From Desulfovibrio sp. (lineage in GTDB: Bacteria; Desulfobacterota; Desulfovibrionia; Desulfovibrionales; Desulfovibrionaceae), in the NCBI GenBank assembly GCA_017454325.1, contig JAFTDG010000078.1:1-51623 (forward strand): a DNA stretch of 51,623 bases, in the 5' to 3' direction. Made by a program: the position numbers and the translations under genes. This document shows positions 26,511 to 34,777 of this stretch, in pieces (the first letter of the stretch is position 1; each line of letters begins with the position of its first letter). The notes under the pieces were generated by a model. The model did not search any database and had not been told where the DNA came from. It was given only the letters and a program-made list of their open reading frames with translations.

Positions 26511-28070
26511 ATGCACATGAATACGCCGTTGCGATTTTCATATACAAACGCTGTTGCTTTTTCTGATATACCCGTGGTTGCCGGTGAGGAGCTGGCAGCC
26601 ATTGTGCGCGGGCTGCTGGACGATGACTGGCGTTTGCTTGCGCTGTTCGGCGTGCCTGACAACGATGAAGAGGACGCAGCTGGCCTGTGTTGCGTACTGG
26701 CTCACGACGTGTCGGGTGCATTGACGGCTTTGCGCACGAATGCCCTGAGGACCTATCTTGCGCTGACGCCAACCTGTCCTCAGGCACATCTCTTTGAGCG
26801 TGAGGTTTTTGAACAGTGGGGTATTGTTCCAGAAGGGCATCCCTGGTGTAAACGTGTGCGGCGTATTCCCGACGCTGCAGAGGCTGCCATTCACAGCAAG
26901 GTCAAGGATAAAGCTGTTCAGGAGACCCAGCGCATATTACGTCCCTTCCGCTTCTACCGTGTAGGAGGGGAGGAAGTGCATGAAGTGGCCGTAGGGCCGG
27001 TGCATGCAGGTGTTATAGAGCCTGGGCATTTTAGATTCCAATGCTATGGGGAAAATGTGCTTCATTTGGAAATTGCTCTCGGTTATCAGCATAGGGGCGT
27101 GGAGCAGATGCTTGTCTCAGGCCCTGCACATCGTTGCCTCCCATTATTGGAATGTACAGCGGGTGATACTAGTGTGGGGCATGCCACGACCCATTGCGTG
27201 TTGCTGGAGCGGTTGGCAGGCGTAACCATACCACCTCGCGCACAACTTGTAAGGCGCATTGGCCTAGAGCTTGAGCGCCTGGCCAATCATACTGGAGATT
27301 TGGGCGCCATCGGCGGTGATACTGGCTTTTTGCCCACTTCTTCGTGGAATGGGCGTATTCGTGGCGATTTTTTGAATCTCACTGCTGCTGTGTGTGGCAA
27401 CCGTTTCGGCCGAGGCCTTGTTGTGCCAGGCGGTGTAGCTTATGATCTTTCCCCCAATGAATGCCACGACATGGCAGCCCGTTTACGGGCGGCCGGTCGT
27501 GATGTGTGTGGTTCTGTGGATGTCATGCTGCATGCGCCCAGTGTGCTGGAGCGCTGTCATGGTGTCGGTGCGCTGGATGCGGCCTGCGCACGCAATCTAG
27601 GTATGGTGGGTGTTGCTGCACGAGCCTGTGGGCTTGAGCTGGATGCGCGAGCCACGGCACCGCTTTCGGCTTTGCCTTGTCAGCCTCCGCGTTGCGAGCA
27701 TACGGGTGACGTGCTTGCTCGAGTACTGGTACGTAACCATGAATTACGCGACTCACTGCAGATGGTGGAGGACGATTTGGCAAATCTTGCCGTTTTGCCT
27801 GAAAACGATCTTCGCGCTGCTGGTTCCACCCCTGCTGTAGGGTCCTTGCCTCCTGGGAAGCTGGCTGTGGCACAGGTGGAGGGTTGGCGCGGTGAGATTT
27901 GCCATGTGGCCATCACTGACGCTGATGGACATTTTCTCGTGTATAAGGTGGTGGATCCTTCTTTTCACAACTGGCCTGGGCTTGCGGTGGCCCTACGCGG
28001 TAACCAAATTTCTGATTTCCCGCTTTGCAACAAAAGTTTCAACCTCTCCTACTGTGGGCATGATTTGTGA
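26511..28070 (+). CDS. Hydrogenase-like large subunit (HyfG/NuoCD type) lacking NiFe ligands
   Basis: Protein of 519 aa. Residues 1-150 are NuoC-like (30-kDa subunit) and the rest is NuoD/HyfG-like, fused as in HycE. In NiFe hydrogenases the metal is held by two CxxC motifs. Here the first aligns to AGDT (A217, T220, in ECTAGDTSVGH) and the second to DPSFHN (S484, N487), so all four cysteines are gone while the surrounding sequence is well kept. The C-terminus, ending FNLSYCGHDL, shows no maturation-protease tail after a CxxC. The complex is therefore a hydrogenase relative (Ehr type) unable to bind NiFe; its substrate is unknown. Two starts (26511, 26517) are possible. Confidence 0.9.
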   Translation: MHMNTPLRFSYTNAVAFSDIPVVAGEELAAIVRGLLDDDWRLLALFGVPDNDEEDAAGLCCVLAHDVSGALTALRTNALRTYLALTPTCPQAHLFEREVFEQWGIVPEGHPWCKRVRRIPDAAEAAIHSKVKDKAVQETQRILRPFRFYRVGGEEVHEVAVGPVHAGVIEPGHFRFQCYGENVLHLEIALGYQHRGVEQMLVSGPAHRCLPLLECTAGDTSVGHATTHCVLLERLAGVTIPPRAQLVRRIGLELERLANHTGDLGAIGGDTGFLPTSSWNGRIRGDFLNLTAAVCGNRFGRGLVVPGGVAYDLSPNECHDMAARLRAAGRDVCGSVDVMLHAPSVLERCHGVGALDAACARNLGMVGVAARACGLELDARATAPLSALPCQPPRCEHTGDVLARVLVRNHELRDSLQMVEDDLANLAVLPENDLRAAGSTPAVGSLPPGKLAVAQVEGWRGEICHVAITDADGHFLVYKVVDPSFHNWPGLAVALRGNQISDFPLCNKSFNLSYCGHDL

Positions 28071-28079
28071 GGCTTTACC

Positions 28080-28853
28080 ATGCTGCGTATAGTCAAGGAA
28101 CGTTTGCACCAGAAATACCGTACGTTGGACTACCCCCGCAAAGATCCAACACTTTCATCCCGTTACCTTGGCCGGCCTGTACTTGAGTCTGTGCATTGTG
28201 GTACCTGTCATGCCTGTTATGCGGCATGTCCCACCGGGGCACTGCTGCCCGCGCCGGGGAGTGAAGACAGAACTCCCATACTGGATATGGGGAGTTGTAC
28301 GTTCTGCGGCGCATGCCGGCGCGTTTGTCCCAATAAGGCATTTGTCTTTACAGGTGAGCATCGTATGGCCTCTTTCTTGCGAGAGGGTTTGATTGTGGCG
28401 CCTGGGACTGTCCCTGAGGCCCAGGAACTACCTGAAAAATGCCGCATGTTCCGTCGTTCCCTCAAACTGCGTCAGGTTAGCGCCGGTGGATGCAATGCCT
28501 GTGAGGCAGACTGCAATGTGCTTGGGACCTTGGTCTACGATCTAGGGCGCTTTGGCATTGATTTTGTGGCGTCCCCCCGGCATGCTGACGCCTTGCTGGT
28601 GACCGGTCCTGTTTCGGACAATATGCGGCGAGCACTCCTGGATACATGGCAGGCCATGCCAGAGCCCCGCCTTGTAATTGCCGTGGGCAGCTGTGCCGTA
28701 TCGGGCGGCCTGTTTGGTGATAGCGCACAGTGCCATGGCGGTGTTGCCTCCGTGCTCCCTGTGGACATGTTTATTCCCGGTTGCCCTCCCAACCCATGGA
28801 CCATCCTCGACGGTCTGCTGGCGCTGCAGGGAGTACAGTCGCCTCAAAGATAA
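28080..28853 (+). CDS. Fused ferredoxin-NuoB-like small subunit (HyfH-HyfI)
   Basis: Electron-transfer subunit of 257 aa made from two usual proteins. Residues 35-90 hold two 4Fe-4S sites: C40-C43-C46-C50 and C73-C76-C79-C83 (each CxxCxxCxxxCP). Residues 130-250 are the NuoB/HyfI domain with all four ligands of the proximal cluster: C138 and C141 (GGCNAC), C205 (GSC) and C235 (PGCPP). The electron path is therefore intact although the active site of the partner has no NiFe ligands. It is the last gene of the cluster. Confidence 0.9.
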   Translation: MLRIVKERLHQKYRTLDYPRKDPTLSSRYLGRPVLESVHCGTCHACYAACPTGALLPAPGSEDRTPILDMGSCTFCGACRRVCPNKAFVFTGEHRMASFLREGLIVAPGTVPEAQELPEKCRMFRRSLKLRQVSAGGCNACEADCNVLGTLVYDLGRFGIDFVASPRHADALLVTGPVSDNMRRALLDTWQAMPEPRLVIAVGSCAVSGGLFGDSAQCHGGVASVLPVDMFIPGCPPNPWTILDGLLALQGVQSPQR

Positions 28854-29190
28854 CATTGGGCACGACAGGCAAACTGTCAAAGGATGCAGGTGAAAGTCCT
28901 GCTTGGGTGCATAATAGTGATGAGCCCATATCTAGACCCGGCCTGTGTATTAAGACTTTCTTGCTTTGGAATCGGATGCAACCTATGTCTCCGACATCTT
29001 GAATCACTCGATTGATTCCCCAGTGCCCATAACGAAATCCGTATGATATACACACGGGCAGGCCGGATAATCGTCTGATTGGCCCGGGTACCCTTATGTT
29101 TTTTGCTATCCTGTCGAAACATTTACACATATGACAATATCTCGTGAACAATGCAATAGCTATCCGCTGCGCAGCGCTATAGGAACTGCC
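28854..29190. other. Intergenic region with small tandem hairpins
   Basis: A gap of 337 bases between the membrane complex and the TolC gene. Two small hairpins lie just after the stop: GACAG/CTGTC (28864-28878) and GCAGG/CCTGC with the loop TGAAAGT (28886-28902). The GGTGAAAGTCC element resembles one seen in some bacterial group II introns, but nothing else of an intron is recognisable. No T run, tRNA or open frame was found. Confidence 0.4.
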
Positions 29191-30594
29191 ATGAAAAGTC
29201 TACTCTTGGGATGTGCTGTTATCTATTTGTGTGGCACTACTGTGTGTTTTGCAGCTAGTGCGGCCTGGCCGCCTCCTCCGTTACCAGACCAGCCTGTGTC
29301 TGTGCAGGACACAGTGTATGGGGTATTACGTAGCCACCGCAATTTGCGGGGCATGCAGGAAAACCGTGAAGTTTTGGAGCATGAACTGCGTCGCGCACAG
29401 GCGGGTTTTGGGCCTCGTGTGGATGTGACCGGCCGGGGCGGCCTCAGTCAATATAGTGATGCCTCCACCCGCAGTCAGAATCTGGACGACCGCATGTACG
29501 GGTATGTTGGTATAAGTGCACAGCTTGTGCAACCCATCTGGGATGGCTTTGCCACGCGTTCTCGCGTACGTTCTGCCAAGTCTACATTGGAATCGCAGAA
29601 ATATCGCGTTTTTGATACTGCTACGTCATTATCGTTGGATGGCATAATTGCCCATATTGATCTGTTACGACGCAAGGCCATCTACAAGCTTGCCGAAAGT
29701 AACGTGGCTCATCATAAGGAGCTGGTAGGTCAGGCAGAGGACCGTGCTGCCCTGGGTGCAGATACTGCTGCTGACGTTACCCAGGCACAGTCCCGTCTAC
29801 AGCGTGCGCTCTCCAGTCTTTCTGAAGCCAAGGCAGCACTGCGCGTTGCCGAAGACACATATACCCGTCTGACCGGCATGCCTGCCAGCAGCAGGCTCGA
29901 CCCCGTGACCATGCCTCCACAGCTCTTTCCCAATGTCAAGTCTGTCATGGATCTGGCAGAAAAGTTCAATCCCAAACTGGCTGCGTATTTACAAGACATT
30001 CGTGCAGCGCGGGCAAACCGTGAGCTTGCCGATGCGTCCTTTGCACCTCAGCTAAACCTGGAGGCCGGACCCAACTACAGCAACCGTGGTGGCGGCACGG
30101 ACCGCTGGATATACAGTTTTGATGTGCTCGGCGTGGTGCGGTGGAATATCTTCAACAGCGGAGCCGATGTGGCCGAGCACAAGGCGGCTTCTGCGCGTAT
30201 GCGTCAGGCCCGTCAGGTCATGCGCAACTATGCCGATGATCTCAAGCTGGATGTTGAGAGTACATGGACAAATTATCAGGCTGCACAGGAACAATATAAC
30301 CACTATGCCAAGGCCGTTGAGTACAACAAGTACACCTGCGCCGCCTATATTGAACAGTTTCAAATTGGCAAGCGTAGTATCCTGGATGTGCTGGATGCGC
30401 AGAATGAGCTGTATAATTCCTCAACACAGGCAGAAACAGCGCGTGGTAATATTCTTGTAGGTGCGTACAGGCTGTCTGCGCTTACGGGTAACATGCTGAG
30501 CGAGATGTCTATTGATACCCGCCCGTTGGGCAAAAGACCTCCCAGAGATTCCCATGACTCCCGTGAGGATTTCGCACCTGGCTGGTTTGAATAA
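29191..30594 (+). CDS. TolC family outer membrane protein of a type I secretion system
   Basis: Outer membrane channel of 467 aa. A signal peptide (MKSLLLGC through CFAASA) precedes two TolC repeats with long coiled-coil helices, e.g. residues around LRRKAIYKLAESNVAHHKEL and a second set near WTNYQAAQEQYNHYAK. The start ATG 29191 has AGGA six bases upstream; the earlier in-frame ATG lacks one. The next gene resembles part of a secreted adhesin, so this is probably the exit duct for it. No ABC or membrane fusion component is in the window. Confidence 0.88.
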   Translation: MKSLLLGCAVIYLCGTTVCFAASAAWPPPPLPDQPVSVQDTVYGVLRSHRNLRGMQENREVLEHELRRAQAGFGPRVDVTGRGGLSQYSDASTRSQNLDDRMYGYVGISAQLVQPIWDGFATRSRVRSAKSTLESQKYRVFDTATSLSLDGIIAHIDLLRRKAIYKLAESNVAHHKELVGQAEDRAALGADTAADVTQAQSRLQRALSSLSEAKAALRVAEDTYTRLTGMPASSRLDPVTMPPQLFPNVKSVMDLAEKFNPKLAAYLQDIRAARANRELADASFAPQLNLEAGPNYSNRGGGTDRWIYSFDVLGVVRWNIFNSGADVAEHKAASARMRQARQVMRNYADDLKLDVESTWTNYQAAQEQYNHYAKAVEYNKYTCAAYIEQFQIGKRSILDVLDAQNELYNSSTQAETARGNILVGAYRLSALTGNMLSEMSIDTRPLGKRPPRDSHDSREDFAPGWFE

Positions 30595-30618
30595 TCTTAC
30601 ACTGGTGGGGTTGTTGCG

Positions 30619-31224
30619 ATGACGCGTACTGTTCTGGTCAAACCGTCTGCGGGGCAATGCATGCTTGTCCATGCCCTTGGCACTCGGCTGGACGTTCGTT
30701 TCCCCATGGTGGACATAACCATGGATCGACCAGAAGGAACAGACAATCTGCGTATTGCCTTTGAGGACGGGGCGTCCATCGAACTTCAAGGTATTTTTAG
30801 AGAACGGGCTGATGCTCCTGCCTTTGAGGCCGATGGGCACATCCTTTCGCGTAGAGAGTTTTTGGAGCACTATGCGCCTGGCCAGAATATCGAGCAGGAT
30901 GCCTTGCCTTCTGTCCATCTGCGCAACTGCCACAGCATGGAGATTGACGACGCAATTGACGCTCCTCTGATGTCTGGTCTTGACAGGCTCGGGCCCGTGA
31001 CAGACAGCGTTACCAACACAAAAGATGCGGTGTCAGGTTTCCTTGATAACAATGCGCCTTTGGACAACCTGCTTGCGTCTGTGCATGCGCTACCTGCAGT
31101 CACAGAACCAGTGAAGCACATTCCGCAAACAGACACCATGCCTTTTCAGAACAATGACCAGATCCACTCCCCTGAAGTCGATCTGGCCATCGTCATCCTG
31201 CGTACATCTCTAGAAAATGGTTAG
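30619..31224 (+). CDS. Short protein resembling the N-terminus of a large type I-secreted adhesin
   Basis: Protein of 201 aa with no signal peptide. Residues 1-60 (TVLVKPSAGQCMLVH followed by LRIAFEDGASIELQGIF) resemble the N-terminal module of very large RTX-type adhesins in Desulfovibrio and relatives. The remaining 140 residues are low complexity and lack calcium-binding repeats or a C-terminal secretion signal. It directly follows the TolC gene. It could be a truncated remnant or a small accessory factor. The assignment is by pattern only. It overlaps the convergent iorB stop by four bases. Confidence 0.6.
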   Translation: MTRTVLVKPSAGQCMLVHALGTRLDVRFPMVDITMDRPEGTDNLRIAFEDGASIELQGIFRERADAPAFEADGHILSRREFLEHYAPGQNIEQDALPSVHLRNCHSMEIDDAIDAPLMSGLDRLGPVTDSVTNTKDAVSGFLDNNAPLDNLLASVHALPAVTEPVKHIPQTDTMPFQNNDQIHSPEVDLAIVILRTSLENG

Positions 31225-31829
31225 CGCTCAGCAAGAAAAGCGCATCCAAGTTCCAGAGCCTTCAGGTTCACCTCTTGAAGCCTGTGCGGTAAGTGCTTTG
31301 TAATGGCGGTCTTCAGGGCGTTCACTCCAAAGGGCAGCAATCCCGATGCACAGACTGCACTGAGTAGGACTGTATTGCCGCTTTGTTCAGAACCGGCCTT
31401 GGCGCCCAGTTCACGGCAGGGAATGAAGTGGTATTGACCGGCCACCTGTCGCGTCATCTCCTCAATATGTGCCATAAGGGGATAGGACGCTTTGCCTAGG
31501 GAAACACTGATGGGCGGCAACATATCGCTGCTGGAGAAGACGGAGCCACCCGGCTGCAAGTAGGGGAGTGCTCGCAGGGTTTCCAGAGGTTCAAAACCCA
31601 GCAGTACATCGGCTTCCCCAAGATCAAGCTTAGGTGAACGCCACCCTCCCAGCAGTATGACGGATTCCACAACACCGCCACGCTGGGCCATGCCATGGAC
31701 TTCACCTGCCACCACATCCAGCCCGGCATCCAGAGCTGTGCGCGCAAGCAGGGTAGTGGCGGTCAAGGTGCCCTGTCCTCCAACGCCAGTGAAGAAAATA
31801 CGCATTCTCTTATTGTGCGCTGCGTTCAT
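31221..31829 (-). CDS. iorB: Indolepyruvate ferredoxin oxidoreductase, beta subunit
   Basis: Subunit of the thiamine-dependent enzyme that oxidatively decarboxylates aryl-pyruvates to acyl-CoA with ferredoxin. The protein has 202 aa, normal length for IorB. The family motif GVGGQGTLTATTLLA and the later EVHGMAQRGG are intact. The start ATG 31829 has GGAGGAA seven bases upstream, three bases after the iorA stop. It is coupled to iorA. Confidence 0.93.
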   Translation of the reverse strand: MNAAHNKRMRIFFTGVGGQGTLTATTLLARTALDAGLDVVAGEVHGMAQRGGVVESVILLGGWRSPKLDLGEADVLLGFEPLETLRALPYLQPGGSVFSSSDMLPPISVSLGKASYPLMAHIEEMTRQVAGQYHFIPCRELGAKAGSEQSGNTVLLSAVCASGLLPFGVNALKTAITKHLPHRLQEVNLKALELGCAFLAER

Positions 31830-31832
31830 ACT

Positions 31833-33695
31833 CTAATTTCCTCCTTGGCGTTTCCGTGCCTTAAAGGCCGTGGGCGCGACCTGCAGACAAACCATGCAGC
31901 CCGAACACAGTGAAGAATCAACGGCTAGGTTATCGCCATCGCGGTAAAAAGCCGGACAGGCAAGCTGTTCAAGGCAGCGCATGGCCTCCGAATTCTGCTG
32001 TGCCACTTCAGCAACCTGTGGTGAAACTTTTTTGAGCGCCCGCCGTGCATACAGTACACAGGGTTCTTCGGCAATGAGCACACGCACGCCCTTTTGTCCT
32101 TTCATGGCTTCCAGTGCCTTGATGACGGCCCGAACATTGTAGGCACGTACCTTGGTGCACTGTGTAACACCCATGGCCTGCACAATGGATGCAATATCCA
32201 TATGCGTATTATCCGTGCCAAGTTTTTCCTGAAGCATGCCGGGATTGGGCTGATGCCCTGTCATGGCAGTAGTGCCGTTGTCCAGAATGACAAGAATGAT
32301 GTCATGCTGGTTGAAGACGGCATTGGCAAGCCCGGTCATACCCGAATGGAAAAAAGTGGAATCTCCGATAAAAGCTACCACTTGATTGCCGGAGGCACGG
32401 GCAAAACCGCTGCCGGCTGAGATGGATGACCCCATGCAGACGAGAAAATCGGCCGTGCGCAGGGGAGGCAGAAGACCCAGAGTATAACAACCGATGTCAC
32501 TGGAATAGATGGCTGTATCGCCAAATACCTGACGGGCTGCATAATAAACGGCACGGTGTGAACAGCCGGGGCAGAGATTGGGCGGGCGTCCGGGCAGACC
32601 CTTGTCAATGGGGCGCACGGGTTTGGCTGGGCAGGGCAGGTTCAGCCAAGAGGCCAGACGCCGCATGACAAGCGTGGTGGAATATTCTGCAAGCCCTGTA
32701 AGTCCGTCGTCCTTGCCTTCCATCTGCGTGGTTATGCCCAAACGTTGCGCCAGAGCACGTATATCATGTTCCAGAAGTGGAGCCCCCTCTTCCAGCACAA
32801 GCACACGGTCGCAAGTACGCAAAAATGTACCGATGCGCTCTTCGGGCAGAGGCCAGGTCATGCCCAGCTCCAGCACATGTGCTTTTGTCTCCCAACCGCC
32901 GGCCACAAGGGCGTCGGCCAGGTAGTCACGTGCAACACCAGAGGCAATGATGCCCAGGCGTGTGGGGGCAGGTGCTTCACGCACCGTGGTAAAGCGGCTG
33001 CTCTCGGCAAAGCGACGGGCTTTTTCCATAATACCGGTCAAGGCCTCATGGCGTCGCAAGGCCACAGCGGGCACGGGCACAAAACGCCCTGGCTCACGTG
33101 TAAAAGGTACCTTGGGCTGGGGCTCGGGCAGGTCGTCAAACTCTACAGCACCGCGCAGATGGCTGATCCGCGTTGTGGTGCGCAGCATTACAGGCTGCTG
33201 CAGTTCACGTGCAACGCGAAACGCTTCACGCGTCATGTCTTTGGCTTCTTGTGCCGTAGCGGGTTCAAAACAGGGCAGCATGGCAAAACGTGCATATGTG
33301 CGGTTGTCCTGTTCATTCTGACTGGAATGACAGCCCGGGTCGTCAGCCGTGAGCACCACCATGCCACCTGGCAAACCCGTATATACAGAAGTGAATAGCG
33401 GGTCGGCAGCCACATTGAGGCCCACGTGTTTCATGGTTACAAGGCTCATGGCTCCGCCAAGGGCGGCACCGGCAGCAACTTCCATGGCCACCTTTTCATT
33501 GACGGAATATTCCATCCTGTAGCGGCCATCGCCGCCAAGACGGTAAAAGGTATCCGGCACTTCCGAAGAGGGGGTACCTGGGTAACAGCTGATCATGTGT
33601 ACGCCTGCTTCAAGTGCACCGCGTACAATGGCTTCATTGCCTAGCAGTAAATGTCGCTCTCCGCGCACTCCCCGCAACAGTGGATTGTCGCTCAT
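31833..33695 (-). CDS. iorA: Indolepyruvate ferredoxin oxidoreductase, alpha subunit
   Basis: Catalytic subunit of 620 aa. The N-terminal pyruvate-ferredoxin oxidoreductase domain contains the motif YPGTPSSEVPDTF. The central TPP-binding domain has CPGCSHRAV and GDSTFFHSGMTGLANAVFN. The C-terminal ferredoxin module, normally two 4Fe-4S sites, is degenerate: one site keeps C597, C600 and C603 but has A607 instead of the fourth cysteine, and the other keeps only C574 and C580. I chose ATG 33695 (GGAGGAAGT upstream) rather than the longer frame. Confidence 0.93.
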   Translation of the reverse strand: MSDNPLLRGVRGERHLLLGNEAIVRGALEAGVHMISCYPGTPSSEVPDTFYRLGGDGRYRMEYSVNEKVAMEVAAGAALGGAMSLVTMKHVGLNVAADPLFTSVYTGLPGGMVVLTADDPGCHSSQNEQDNRTYARFAMLPCFEPATAQEAKDMTREAFRVARELQQPVMLRTTTRISHLRGAVEFDDLPEPQPKVPFTREPGRFVPVPAVALRRHEALTGIMEKARRFAESSRFTTVREAPAPTRLGIIASGVARDYLADALVAGGWETKAHVLELGMTWPLPEERIGTFLRTCDRVLVLEEGAPLLEHDIRALAQRLGITTQMEGKDDGLTGLAEYSTTLVMRRLASWLNLPCPAKPVRPIDKGLPGRPPNLCPGCSHRAVYYAARQVFGDTAIYSSDIGCYTLGLLPPLRTADFLVCMGSSISAGSGFARASGNQVVAFIGDSTFFHSGMTGLANAVFNQHDIILVILDNGTTAMTGHQPNPGMLQEKLGTDNTHMDIASIVQAMGVTQCTKVRAYNVRAVIKALEAMKGQKGVRVLIAEEPCVLYARRALKKVSPQVAEVAQQNSEAMRCLEQLACPAFYRDGDNLAVDSSLCSGCMVCLQVAPTAFKARKRQGGN

Positions 33696-33726
33696 ACTTC
33701 CTCCAGATTGGCAGTACCGCTTCGGG

Positions 33727-34446
33727 CTACTTGTTTTCTTTTTCTTCTTTCTGCATGGCAGCAGCTTCTTCCGCAACGAGCTGGGGTGCCAGGGCACGTG
33801 CTCGGGCACGGAAATAGTCGGTTTCTAGGCCTTGTGCGCTATGAGCAAGGTCCAGATACAGGCGTGCTGCCTGCTCGGGCTTGTTGGCAGCCTGGGCGGC
33901 CTCGGCAGCCATTTGCTTCAGCTGCCCGGCAGAGATTTCCCCAGGCAGGCTCACCAGCAGCTTCTGCAGCAGGGCGAAGGCTTCGGCATTTTTTCCAGTT
34001 TTGAGCAGGGCACCGGCCTCGTCTATAGAAGCGGCAAGACCAAGCGCCCCATCACGTTTTTCGGCAGCCTTAGCAAACGCGGCGGCAGCTGTGGCGGCGT
34101 CATTACTGCGCAAGGCGTTCTGCCCCACAGTCATCCACGCCGCGAAACGTACATTTTCTGGGACGTTCTCGGCCAAGGCTGTCAGGGCTTTGACCTGCTC
34201 TGCTCCGGCTGGTTGCATGGAAAGACGCGCCAGTTCCTGCCGTGCATCAGCGTTACGGGTATTGTCATACCAGCGCCAAAGGCCTGTACCTGCCAACACC
34301 AGCACAAAGAGGATAACAAAACCCGCTATGGCGGTACCATGCCGTAGAATGAATTGCATCAAGGGAGCGCTTTCAGTGCTGACCTCGGCTTGAATATCGC
34401 GCAACAGTGAGGCTTCTTCTGGACCTTGATTTCTTTGCAGGTTCAT
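33727..34446 (-). CDS. Membrane-anchored TPR-like protein (YfgM type)
   Basis: Protein of 239 aa. A short cytoplasmic N-terminus precedes one membrane helix (about 33-57, FILRHGTAIAGFVILFVLVL), followed by a periplasmic Ala-rich helical region of TPR-like repeats. This layout matches YfgM, an assistant of periplasmic folding. The frame ends 31 bases before iorA and probably shares its transcript. AAGGA eight bases before the ATG supports the start. Confidence 0.75.
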   Translation of the reverse strand: MNLQRNQGPEEASLLRDIQAEVSTESAPLMQFILRHGTAIAGFVILFVLVLAGTGLWRWYDNTRNADARQELARLSMQPAGAEQVKALTALAENVPENVRFAAWMTVGQNALRSNDAATAAAAFAKAAEKRDGALGLAASIDEAGALLKTGKNAEAFALLQKLLVSLPGEISAGQLKQMAAEAAQAANKPEQAARLYLDLAHSAQGLETDYFRARARALAPQLVAEEAAAMQKEEKENK

Positions 34447-34777
34447 CAAAATATTCCTTACAGGTTTGAAACCTCCCCTTCAGGGGGAAATTGCGATTGA
34501 CGGACGACAAAGCCAATGGCATCTTTTTCGTAGCTACCCTCATTGAGGGAGAGGCCGTCCTGTTGGTAACGGAGTCAGTCAGCGGTTTTTATGCTTGCCT
34601 GTGGACTGCAATAAATTAGCAAAAAAATGCTTCCAGGGAACGAAAAGGCCATTGCCGCCAAAAGGGGCTCATCCGAACGAAGACTTTATATTTAGGCCAC
34701 AACCATTCCTCTGTCAAAGCAAATCCCGCAATTCCGACCGTGGTGTATGGCCGGAAGCCAACGTACAAGGAGTATCC
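34447..34777. other. Intergenic region between divergent yfgM-like gene and proA
   Basis: A 331-base gap with no gene. Small hairpins are present: CCCC-TTCA-GGGG (34475-34486) and CCCTC-ATT-GAGGG around 34543-34556. It must contain promoters for both directions, but no clear -35/-10 pair was found. Confidence 0.4.
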
